NCBI RefSeq assembly: GCF_018614095.1
Contig: NZ_JAGGOY010000012.1
Location: 82,180-116,934 of the forward strand
Direction of reading: 5' to 3'
Length of the DNA stretch: 34,755 bases
Origin: Streptomyces sp. ISL-87
Lineage (GTDB): Bacteria > Actinomycetota > Actinomycetes > Streptomycetales > Streptomycetaceae
Part shown: positions 21,739 through 28,967 of the stretch, piece after piece
How the letters are laid out: each line of letters begins with the position of its first letter
Position numbering within the stretch: position 1 is the stretch's first letter
Notes under the pieces: generated by a model
What the model saw: the letters and a program-made list of their open reading frames with translations, nothing else
Databases searched by the model: none
Told to the model about the DNA's origin: nothing
Made by a program: the position numbers and the translations under genes

Positions 21739-23000
21739 TCCTGCTCGCCGTCCGCCGCGAGCGCGTAGAAGCCCGGGCCGTCGAGGTAGCGGATGGTGTT
21801 GGCGTCGCGCAGCACGGTCTCCTCCGACTCGTGCAGGAGCGTGACCATGAGCGGGTAGCCCATGTCGTTCACCGTGGGGTGGATCGGCTGTCCCGGCTGG
21901 AGGGCGCCGCGGACGTCGTTGAAGCTCTCCAGGGCCTCCAGCTCGTCCATGTGCGGGAATCCGGCGAAGACGCCCTCGACCGGCGAGACCAGCGTCACCG
22001 AGGCCATGAACGGGCCCTTCGGGTAGTCGGTGCCGCAGCGCTCCAGGAAGCGCTCGGGGTCGAGGTAGGCGGCCGCGGCGAGGTCGAGCTGGGACTCCCC
22101 GAGCGTCACCTGGGCGTAGTGGGGCAGGTTGCCGCCGCAGATGCGGGCGCCCATCTCCACCAGGACCGGCCCGCGGCTGGTCATCTTGACCTCGACGTGG
22201 GCCGGGCCGTGCTGGATGCCCAGCGCGTCCAGGACCCCGGCGGCGTACGCGGCCAGCTGGTCCTGCACCTCGCCACGGCGCTGCATCAGGTACGCGGCGT
22301 CGACGAGGTCGATCACGCCGTTGGCCGAGATGCGGGTGGTGCGCCAGATGTCGGTGACGTGGTGGCGCCCGTTCAGGCTCACCGTGTTGACCATGTACTC
22401 GGTCCCGCGCAGGTACTCCTGGGCGACGACACCCGTGTTGACGTCGGAAAAGACGTTGGTGGCGCCGACGAGCCTGTCGAAGGCGGCTGCGGACTCCTCG
22501 GGCGTATCGCAGAAGAAGATGCCGTCACCGGCGGCGCTCCGCAGCGGCTTGACCACGATGCGGCCGCCGACGGAGCGGTGCCACTCGGCGAGCTCCTCGG
22601 CCGAGGAGGGCTTGCTCTGGTACGCGCCGGCCAGCCCGGCTGCCTTCACCGTTTCGATCTGTACGTACTTGTCCCGCCGGGCCTCGCTGAGCCCCACCCC
22701 GTTGGTGGGCAGGCCCAGTTCGCTGCTGAGCGCGTCCGCGAACTCGACGCCCACCTCGCCGCCCGCGACGACGGCAACCGGGCTGTACGCGGCGACGGCG
22801 TGGGCGGTGGCGGCGAGGTCCCCGCCGTGCACGATGTTGTCCACGTAGTCGTCCAGGCTGAACGAACCTTCGTAGACCTTCGGGATCTCCCGGGTGCTCT
22901 GGACCCGCACGAGGGTCGCACCGGCCTTGCGGAACTCGTCGGCGAGCAGCTTGGTCGGCGCGTACGAGTCGACGATGACGACATGCAGTGGAGCGGACAT
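21735..23000 (-). CDS. ATP-grasp ligase
   Basis: This 421-residue ATP-grasp enzyme begins with the pre-ATP motif HVVIVDSYAPTKLLADEF, followed by VVAGGEVGVEFADALS. ATP-binding segments are GRIVVKPLRSAAGDGIFF and VVAQEYLRGTEYMVNTVS, and the metal-binding Glu residues lie in HVEVKM and VLVEMGARICGG. The ATG at 23000 follows AGAGAGG and comes two bases after the exporter stop TAG; longer in-frame starts overlap the exporter and are shadows. It belongs to the same broad class as bacilysin- and dapdiamide-type dipeptide ligases. With the next gene it offers two successive amide ligations. Confidence 0.86.
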   Translation of the reverse strand: MSAPLHVVIVDSYAPTKLLADEFRKAGATLVRVQSTREIPKVYEGSFSLDDYVDNIVHGGDLAATAHAVAAYSPVAVVAGGEVGVEFADALSSELGLPTNGVGLSEARRDKYVQIETVKAAGLAGAYQSKPSSAEELAEWHRSVGGRIVVKPLRSAAGDGIFFCDTPEESAAAFDRLVGATNVFSDVNTGVVAQEYLRGTEYMVNTVSLNGRHHVTDIWRTTRISANGVIDLVDAAYLMQRRGEVQDQLAAYAAGVLDALGIQHGPAHVEVKMTSRGPVLVEMGARICGGNLPHYAQVTLGESQLDLAAAAYLDPERFLERCGTDYPKGPFMASVTLVSPVEGVFAGFPHMDELEALESFNDVRGALQPGQPIHPTVNDMGYPLMVTLLHESEETVLRDANTIRYLDGPGFYALAADGEQE

Positions 23001-23002
23001 CT

Positions 23003-24244
23003 CTACCTCTCTTGGGGGACGGGCTGAAGAGCCGGCTCGGCGCCCTGTGGGGCGGTGGCCGGCTCGGGGCGGCTGCGCACCACCGCCAGGGCGAGGACCG
23101 CGACCACGGCCCCCAGCGCACCGGTCACGGCGAAGGCGGCCACGGAGCCGGAGGCGTCGTAGGCCGCTCCCGCGAGGGGGGCGCCCAGGGCGCTGCCAGC
23201 GCTGATCGCGGCGCCGTAGATGCTCATGACCGTGGCCCGGTTGCCCTTGCCGGACAGTTCGCTGGCGGCGGTGGCCGTCGAGGCGAACACCGGCGAGTAC
23301 AGGACGGCGGTCGGGATGACGGCCACGGCGAGCAGCCACCAGTGCCCCACCAGCCCCAGGGGCAGTACGGACAGGCTCAGCAGCCCGGTCGCCAGCGCCA
23401 CCGGCATGCTGCGCGGCAGCGCGCCGAAGACCAGGCCGCCGGCCACGGAGCAGATCCCGGACAGGAGCAGGATCAGGCTCGTCCACTCGATCTTGCCTTC
23501 GGAGCGGAGCGTGGCCACGATCGCCACCTCGTAGCCCGCGATGATGGCGCCGGACGCCAGGGTGCAGGCGAAGACGGTGATCAGGGGGAGGGTCAGCCAG
23601 TTGAGCCCGGTGGTCTTCACCGGCTCGGGGCCGGCCTCGGACGCCTCGTTCTCCGGCTCCTTGTCCTTCTCCATCTGCGGGTTGCGCAGTACGAGCGCGA
23701 GGTTGCTGACCACCAGGGCCGTGCCGAGGCCGAGCAGCGCGGCCTCGGTGGACACCTGGGTCGCCGCCGCCACGGCGAGGGCGGGGCCGCCCATGTAGGA
23801 CAGCGAGGAGAGGGTGGAGTCCAGCGCGAAGGCGGTGTGCCGGTGCTCCTCCGGAACCAGGCCCGCGATCGCGAGGCGGATCACCGTCGAGCCGGGGACC
23901 AGTACCAGCCCCGACAGCAGCGCTCCGGCCACGAACACGGGGAAGGACATCAGCGGGGCCAGGCCCCAGAACGCCCCCTGGCCCAGGACCGCGATCAGCA
24001 GCATGGCCCGGAGCCCGCGCCGGTCGATGAACCGGCCCTGGAAGGGCGCGCCGATGGTCACGCCCGTGGTCCAGGCTCCCGCCACCAGGCCCGCCTGCCC
24101 GTAGCCGTGGTCGAGGCCGAGGGCGACGTGGAGGGTCAGGACGACGGGGATGGCCACGACCGGCAGCTTGGCCAGCAGGCCGAGCAGCAGCACCGAGCGG
24201 AAGCCCGGGACGCCCAGCACCTGGCGGTACTTGTCACGCCACAT
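23003..24244 (-). CDS. MFS transporter (12-TM), probable product exporter
   Basis: This 413-residue major facilitator protein has about 12 hydrophobic segments split by a charged central loop (EKDKEPENEASE). LVAGAWTTGVTIGAPFQGRFID and RRGLRAMLLI correspond to the conserved loop 2-3 region. It overlaps the SDR gene upstream by 11 bases and is followed two bases later by an ATP-grasp gene, so it is embedded in the operon. Export of the product, possibly with self-resistance, is the likely role; substrate specificity cannot be read from sequence. Confidence 0.85.
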   Translation of the reverse strand: MWRDKYRQVLGVPGFRSVLLLGLLAKLPVVAIPVVLTLHVALGLDHGYGQAGLVAGAWTTGVTIGAPFQGRFIDRRGLRAMLLIAVLGQGAFWGLAPLMSFPVFVAGALLSGLVLVPGSTVIRLAIAGLVPEEHRHTAFALDSTLSSLSYMGGPALAVAAATQVSTEAALLGLGTALVVSNLALVLRNPQMEKDKEPENEASEAGPEPVKTTGLNWLTLPLITVFACTLASGAIIAGYEVAIVATLRSEGKIEWTSLILLLSGICSVAGGLVFGALPRSMPVALATGLLSLSVLPLGLVGHWWLLAVAVIPTAVLYSPVFASTATAASELSGKGNRATVMSIYGAAISAGSALGAPLAGAAYDASGSVAAFAVTGALGAVVAVLALAVVRSRPEPATAPQGAEPALQPVPQER

Positions 24245-25034
24245 CGGGGCTGCCTTCGGGCGCGGCGGGCGCGGCGGGCGCGGCGGGCGCGGCGGGGGCG
24301 GCGGGCGCGGCGGGCATCGACTCGAAGCCGAAGGTGCGGATGAAGCAGTCGCGGGGCTGGCCGACGGCGAAGAGGATGCAGTCGAGCAGCGACTGGGCCG
24401 TGAGCTCGGTCCCCGGACCGCGGTCGGTGCTCTCCCAGTCCGCACTCAGCGGGTCCACGTTGCGGAAGTCCGGCGGGTACAGCGAGATGACCCGCACGCC
24501 CTGCGGGCGCAGCCGCTGGGACATGATCTCGGCGAAGTTCGCCTGGGCCGCCTTGGCCGCGTAGAACGCCGGGTTGGCCCCGCTGGAGTCGCTGCGGCCG
24601 CTCGCCACCATCGAGACGATGTTGACGATGTCGGCCCGCTGCGAGGCGCGCAGCAGGGGCAGGAAGTGCTTGGTCATCAGCACCGTGCCGGCGCCGCCCG
24701 AGGTGATCGTGGCCATGATCTCGTCGTCGGTGGCCGACTCCAGGTCGAAGCCGTCGAGCCAGCGGGCGCCGTTGTTCAGCAGGATGTCCACCCGGTCCGT
24801 GACCCGGCTCACCTGCTCGGCGAACGCACGGACCGACTCCGGCTCGCTCACGTCGCAGGCGAACGCGTGGACCTTGGTGTGGCCGAGCGCGAGGATCTCG
24901 TCCCGGGTCGCCTCGGCCGCCTTCAGGCTGCGGGCCGAGAGGAAGACCTCGGCGCCCAGGGCGGCCAGGCGGATCGCCAGCGTCCTGCCGAAGTCGCGGG
25001 CCGCACCCGTGACGACAACACGCGTGTTCTTCAT
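24234..25034 (-). CDS. Short-chain dehydrogenase/reductase with Ala-Pro-rich tail
   Basis: This 266-residue SDR has the cofactor motif VTGAARDFGRTLA, LLNNGAR (NNAG equivalent), a catalytic Ser in VNIVSMVASGRSDSSG, and the Tyr-Lys pair in FYAAKAA. It is a cytoplasmic NAD(P)-dependent alcohol or ketone oxidoreductase. The last 25 or so residues are an (AAP)n run encoded by 9-base repeats, which is not part of the fold and looks like slippage. The start ATG at 25034 is preceded by a short 14-base gap after the next SDR gene. With the second SDR, phosphatase and aldolases it probably shapes the carbon skeleton. Confidence 0.85.
   Translation of the reverse strand: MKNTRVVVTGAARDFGRTLAIRLAALGAEVFLSARSLKAAEATRDEILALGHTKVHAFACDVSEPESVRAFAEQVSRVTDRVDILLNNGARWLDGFDLESATDDEIMATITSGGAGTVLMTKHFLPLLRASQRADIVNIVSMVASGRSDSSGANPAFYAAKAAQANFAEIMSQRLRPQGVRVISLYPPDFRNVDPLSADWESTDRGPGTELTAQSLLDCILFAVGQPRDCFIRTFGFESMPAAPAAPAAPAAPAAPAAPEGSPDVA
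24259..24318. repeat. 9-base tandem repeat at the SDR 3' end
   Basis: Repeats of GCGGGCGCG (plus strand) encode the (AAP)n tail of the SDR. This is another in-frame short repeat in the cluster. Confidence 0.75.
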
Positions 25035-25048
25035 ATGCGTTGCGTTCC

Positions 25049-25771
25049 TTAGCTCAAGATGAGGTTGGCTTCTGAGCGCTCGACGGGCAGCCGGTGGAGC
25101 AGGTAGTCGGCGGCGGTCCCGGCCCATTCGTCGGGTGTGGGGTACTGGTCGTGCTCGTCCGGGAGGCAGGTCGCGAGCATGTCGGTGTTGATGCCGCCGC
25201 CGGGGTCGAGGGCCACGACCCGCACGCCCGGCCGGAGCTGGGCGGCTTCCTGGGCGAGGGCCCGGGTGAGGCCTTCGACGGCGAACTTGCTGGCGGTGTA
25301 GGTGGCGAGCATGGCCCGGGGGTTGCGGCCCCAGCCGGAGGAGATGTTGACGAGCGTGCCGCCGTCGGCGATGCGGGGCACGAAGGCCCGCGCCATCGCG
25401 TACACGCCGCCCACGTTCACCCGCATCACCGCGTCGAACTCGGCCGGCGGGACCTCCCACAGCGGCGCGGGGGCGTTGATGGCACCCGCGTTGGCGATGA
25501 CCAGGCCGGGCGCCCCGAGTTCACGCCGGACCGCCTCCGCCCACGCCTCGACCTGGCCGGCGTCGGTGACGTCGACGCGGTCGAGGCGGTGGCGCCCCTC
25601 GCCGAGCTCGGCTTCGAGCTCGGTTTCGAGCCCGGCGAGGGCTTCGGCGTCGCGGCCGCAGCCGGCCACCGGGTGACCCAGCGCGGCGAAGCGCCTGATC
25701 AGGGCCCGGCCCAGGCCCTTGGTCACGCCGGAGACGACCACCGGCTGCTTGCTGCTGTCGTTCACGGTCAT
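25049..25771 (-). CDS. Short-chain dehydrogenase/reductase
   Basis: This 240-residue classical SDR has VVVSGVTKGLGRALIRRF at the cofactor site and DRVDVTDAGQV (adenine pocket Asp). IANAGAINAP is the NAG motif, the catalytic Ser is in LVNISSGWGR, and TYTASKFAVEGL carries YxxxK. DPGGGINTDM marks the PG motif after strand 6. The ATG overlaps the phosphatase stop (ATGA). It differs clearly from the following SDR, so two distinct redox steps are likely. Substrate unknown. Confidence 0.87.
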   Translation of the reverse strand: MTVNDSSKQPVVVSGVTKGLGRALIRRFAALGHPVAGCGRDAEALAGLETELEAELGEGRHRLDRVDVTDAGQVEAWAEAVRRELGAPGLVIANAGAINAPAPLWEVPPAEFDAVMRVNVGGVYAMARAFVPRIADGGTLVNISSGWGRNPRAMLATYTASKFAVEGLTRALAQEAAQLRPGVRVVALDPGGGINTDMLATCLPDEHDQYPTPDEWAGTAADYLLHRLPVERSEANLILS

Positions 25772-26565
25772 CCTCTGGGTGCTGTGACTGCTGTGACTGC
25801 TGTGACTGCTGCGGTTGCTATGCCTGCTATGCCTGCTATGGCTGCTGGAGCCGGTGACTCGTGGACCGGACCGTCCGGGTCGAGGTCGGTGACGGTCCGC
25901 GCGGCCCGTCCGGGCCGGTCGTGGAGGACCTGCTCGGGCGGGAAGAACCCGTACCGGGTCACCAGGAGGAAGTCCGTCCCGGCCTCGTCCGCGGCCAGGG
26001 CGTCCTGCCGCGAGTCGCCGATCAGTACGGCCTCCCGCGGATCGGCGCCGGCCCTGGCGAGGATCTGCGCCAGCCGGCGCGACTTCGGCTCCTCACCCCC
26101 CAGAACCGAACGGAATGCCCCGAGCAGCCCCGCCCCGCCGAGCACCCCCACCGCCTCGGCGGTGAGGGTGCCCGTCGCCACGTGCAGCGGTACGCCGCGT
26201 GCGGACAGCGCGGTGACCAGCCGCTCGGCGTGGGCGCACAGGGGTGCCCGCGGGTAGCGCTCGGCCAGCAGTGCGGCGTAGGCCCCGGCGTAGCGCTCGT
26301 AGAACTCCTCGAAGTCCGGTCCCGCCAGGCCGCGTTCCATCCCCCCGGAATGGAAGGCGGCGAAGTGGGCCCGCCGGGAACGGCCGAAGGTGCGGCGGAA
26401 CTCCGCCACGAACCCTTCGACCAGCTCCCCGGGGAAGCCCGCGAACACCTCGCGGACGCAGTCGGCCTTCAGCTCGTTGGAGTCGACGATCACCCCGTCG
26501 AGGTCGAAGACGACGACCGGATAGCCGGCCAGGACGTCCTCCAGCCGCCGCTCACGCACTGGCAT
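25768..26565 (-). CDS. HAD-superfamily phosphatase
   Basis: This is a 265-residue haloacid-dehalogenase-type hydrolase. Motif I is VVFDLDGVIVDSNELKADCV (nucleophile Asp and acid Asp), motif II is HVATGTLTAE, the motif III Lys lies in GGEEPKSRRL, and motif IV is VLIGDSRQDALAAD. A cap domain lies between motifs I and II. It probably dephosphorylates a small phosphorylated intermediate. The ATG at 26565 overlaps the aldolase end by 14 bases; a GTG six bases later is possible. The last ~25 residues (AIAGIAGIATAAVTAVTAV) are low-complexity and come from short repeats at 25790-25850. Confidence 0.85.
   Translation of the reverse strand: MPVRERRLEDVLAGYPVVVFDLDGVIVDSNELKADCVREVFAGFPGELVEGFVAEFRRTFGRSRRAHFAAFHSGGMERGLAGPDFEEFYERYAGAYAALLAERYPRAPLCAHAERLVTALSARGVPLHVATGTLTAEAVGVLGGAGLLGAFRSVLGGEEPKSRRLAQILARAGADPREAVLIGDSRQDALAADEAGTDFLLVTRYGFFPPEQVLHDRPGRAARTVTDLDPDGPVHESPAPAAIAGIAGIATAAVTAVTAVTAPRG
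25790..25850. repeat. Short tandem repeats at the phosphatase 3' end
   Basis: 9-base units of the type GCTGTGACT (plus strand), then GCTATGCCT, repeat three times or so each. They encode Ala/Val/Thr and Gly/Ile-Ala runs at the phosphatase C-terminus. Confidence 0.75.
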
Positions 26566-27586
26566 GGGCGAGGGCCTCGTCGAACACGTCCGTGGAGAAC
26601 GCGGACGCCGAGGCATCCCCCAGGAACCCGAGCGCGCTCAGCTTCTCGTCGGCCGCGAGGGCGGTGTGCTCCTCGATGCGCTGGACGTACGTGGGGTGTA
26701 CGTCGCGCATCCCGGCGATCGCGTAGAGGCCGCTCGGCCCCCAGCGGTACTTGTCCATCAGCGGGTGGAAGTGCCGCACCACAAGGTCCATCAACGGCTG
26801 GAGCCGCTCGGGGCCGTCACCGAGGACTGCGAGCAGCTGCTCGGTGCGCGTGTTGCCGGCTCCGCGGCCCATGCCGTGGACGGTGCCGTCCAGCCAGGTC
26901 GCCCCGGCCTCGGCGGCGATGACCGTGTTGTGGAGGGCGAACCCCTGGTTGTCGTGGGCGTGGATGCCCACCGGCGCGCTCTGGCCGTCCCGGAATGCCC
27001 GCACCAGCTCGGCGGTGCGCTCCGGGCGCAGGGAGCCCAGGGAGTCGGCGATGTACACCGCCTCCAGCGGGCCCATCGCGGCGACGGCGGCCAGGCAGGT
27101 GTCGGCCTGCTCGGCCGTGGCCAGGTCGATCTGCATCAGGTTGAGGCAGACCGCGTATCCGGCCTCGCGCAGCGACGCCACCGCTTCGGTGACGCCCGCC
27201 ACCCGGTCGTAGCGCACGGCGACCCGCACCATCTCGACCGGGAGGGAGCCGGGCGCCAGCTTCTCGGCCAGCAGACGGCCCACCTCGCCGGCGGGAGGCC
27301 CGGCGAGATCCGTGCCGTCCACCATGACCGCGAAGCGGAGCCGGTGGCCTGCGGGAAGAGCCTCGCGCAGGTTGGGGGTCAGGCCTGCGGGGAGTTGCCC
27401 GTACGGACCGAAATGGCCCTCCTTGAAGCGGACGTATCCCAGCTCGACCACGTCGATCCCGAGCCCGGGACAGGCGGCCAGGTACTCCTCCACCAGCGCG
27501 GTGTCGAAGTTCCAGTTGCTGTAGTAACCGCCGTCCCGAAGCGTGCAGTCGAGGACCGTCAGCCCATTGCGGTCCACGGCGGTCAC
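26552..27586 (-). CDS. HMGL-like (DRE-TIM) aldolase/acyltransferase family enzyme
   Basis: This 344-residue TIM-barrel protein of the DRE-TIM metallolyase family has VLDCTLRDGGYYSNW (catalytic Asp-Arg and metal Asp). IHAHDNQGFALHNTV carries the HxH metal ligands, and GTVHGMGRGAGNTRTEQL is the C-terminal barrel loop. It looks more like 4-hydroxy-2-oxovalerate aldolase-type proteins (which often neighbour HAD phosphatases) than isopropylmalate synthase. It should make or break a C-C bond between a 2-oxo acid and an aldehyde or acyl donor. The GTG at 27586 overlaps the RhaM-like stop (GTGA). It probably builds the carbon skeleton with the adjacent DapA-like lyase. Confidence 0.84.
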   Translation of the reverse strand: MTAVDRNGLTVLDCTLRDGGYYSNWNFDTALVEEYLAACPGLGIDVVELGYVRFKEGHFGPYGQLPAGLTPNLREALPAGHRLRFAVMVDGTDLAGPPAGEVGRLLAEKLAPGSLPVEMVRVAVRYDRVAGVTEAVASLREAGYAVCLNLMQIDLATAEQADTCLAAVAAMGPLEAVYIADSLGSLRPERTAELVRAFRDGQSAPVGIHAHDNQGFALHNTVIAAEAGATWLDGTVHGMGRGAGNTRTEQLLAVLGDGPERLQPLMDLVVRHFHPLMDKYRWGPSGLYAIAGMRDVHPTYVQRIEEHTALAADEKLSALGFLGDASASAFSTDVFDEALAHASA

Positions 27587-27969
27587 TTCCCGTCGAGGTC
27601 GGGGAGCGTGTTGGTGAAGTCGACGTGGTGGATGCGCTGCATCTCGGCCCAGTTGAGCTTGGCGTCGTTGCCCGGGTGGCGGACCAGCAGGCCGCCGTCG
27701 GTGTGCATCATGTCGTCCCACGCCTGTACGGCGGGGTGCAGGTCGTTGGCGCGCAGGAAGTCGTAGGTCGGGTCGAAGTGGTCCTCGGCCTCGACGTACA
27801 TGAAGAGGGTCAGCGGCTCGATGAAGAAGATCTGGAGCTTGCGGACGCCAATGGTGTCGAGCGCGCCGCCCGGGGCGACGATCTCCGGGATGACGTCGCG
27901 GTGCAGGGCGATGTACTTCTCCGCGGCGGCCGCGTCCTTCAGACGGATGGTGAAGGCGTGGTTCTTCAT
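27583..27969 (-). CDS. L-rhamnose mutarotase (RhaM)-like protein
   Basis: This 128-residue ferredoxin-like alpha/beta protein resembles the RhaM/DUF718 family. HAFTIRLKDAAAAEKYIALH and the His/acidic residues before PEIVAPGGALDTIGVRKLQI are typical. LFMYVEAEDHFDP and a C-terminal QAWDDMMHTDGG region follow. RhaM interconverts sugar anomers, but there are no rhamnose genes here, so this may act on another hemiacetal-forming or aldehyde intermediate. It has ATGA overlap with the DapA-like gene upstream and GTGA with the aldolase downstream, pointing to coupled expression of three carbonyl-chemistry proteins. Confidence 0.7.
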   Translation of the reverse strand: MKNHAFTIRLKDAAAAEKYIALHRDVIPEIVAPGGALDTIGVRKLQIFFIEPLTLFMYVEAEDHFDPTYDFLRANDLHPAVQAWDDMMHTDGGLLVRHPGNDAKLNWAEMQRIHHVDFTNTLPDLDGK

Positions 27970-28886
27970 ATCGAGATCTCCTTGGTCAGGGCGAGAAGGT
28001 TGAAATAGGTGGAGTGGACTTCGGTCCACGTCTCGTCGTCGAGGATGTGGCGGCTCGGGCCGCGGACATGGGTGCTCTTGACGATTCCGCGCTCCTTGAG
28101 GAGGCGCTTCGCGATGGCGACGTAGTAGTCGGTGCTGTTCATCATGTGGCACATGAGGTACGAGAGCCCGTGGCCGATTCGCTCGGCCTCCGCGCGGCGC
28201 CCCTGTTCCAGCAACTGCCAGAAAGTGAAGACGATTTCCGCGACTTCGGTGGCGGGAATGGTGCCAGCCAGGCCGCGCCGGTGGCAGTCGAGCAGCATCA
28301 TGCCGCCGTCGCCCTCGAAGATGCGGGCCCGTCCCCCGGTGGCGTCGCGCAGCTGGCTGACGCGCGGCGGAGTCGGCTGCGCCTCCGGCTTGAACAGCAC
28401 GCGCTCCTCGCCGTACTGCTCCAGCAGCCGGACCTGGGCTTCGATGCTCAGGGGCTGCTTGGCCAGGCTCTTGGCGTGGTGGATGATCACCGGGATGTCG
28501 ACGGACTCGATGACGGCGCTGTAGTACTCCACCATCCCGTCGTCGCCGAGCGGAATCGTCGCCGGGTGCATGACCAGCAGCGCGTCGACGCCGACCTGCT
28601 GCGCGTGGCGGGAGTACGCCACGGCGGCCTCGGGGGACTCCGCGCCGGTGCTCATCACCGAAATACCGCGGCCCTGGGCGGCCTTGGCCGACAATTCGGC
28701 GACCTGGAGCCGCTCCTCGTGGGTCAGCCGCAGGACTTCCGAGACCTGGCCCACGACGAAGCCGTCGCAGCCGGCTGCGAAAATGTGGTCCGCCTGTGCG
28801 AGGAAATCCTCCTCGTCAATGGCGGCGCCGCCTTCGGTATAGGGCATGAGGATGACAGGCAGAACGCCTTTTACCTGCTTCGCCAT
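27966..28886 (-). CDS. DapA/NAL-family Schiff-base aldolase with altered active site
   Basis: This 306-residue TIM-barrel protein of the dihydrodipicolinate synthase/N-acetylneuraminate lyase family keeps the Schiff-base Lys (Lys166 in LFKPEA). The DapA GTTGE motif is GQVSE here, and the YN of ILYNVP is HH in IIHHAKS. The DapA Tyr107 position is also changed (HPAT). It therefore cannot use the normal DapA proton relay and is not housekeeping DapA. It may be a retro-aldolase or condensing enzyme acting on a 2-oxo acid. It is the first of the tightly overlapping block; 81 bases separate it from the upstream oxidase, with GGAAGA as ribosome binding site. Confidence 0.82.
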   Translation of the reverse strand: MAKQVKGVLPVILMPYTEGGAAIDEEDFLAQADHIFAAGCDGFVVGQVSEVLRLTHEERLQVAELSAKAAQGRGISVMSTGAESPEAAVAYSRHAQQVGVDALLVMHPATIPLGDDGMVEYYSAVIESVDIPVIIHHAKSLAKQPLSIEAQVRLLEQYGEERVLFKPEAQPTPPRVSQLRDATGGRARIFEGDGGMMLLDCHRRGLAGTIPATEVAEIVFTFWQLLEQGRRAEAERIGHGLSYLMCHMMNSTDYYVAIAKRLLKERGIVKSTHVRGPSRHILDDETWTEVHSTYFNLLALTKEISI

Positions 28887-28967
28887 TCGCTTTTGTCTTC
28901 CAGTTCTAGGTGGGAGGTCATGTAGCTGTGTGGCTTTACGTAGCTGGGTGGAGTTGTGTGGCGCTGT

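Noticed and set aside
27966..28886. dapA for lysine biosynthesis
   Set aside because: Key DapA residues other than the Schiff-base Lys are replaced, and the gene is embedded in the biosynthetic operon.
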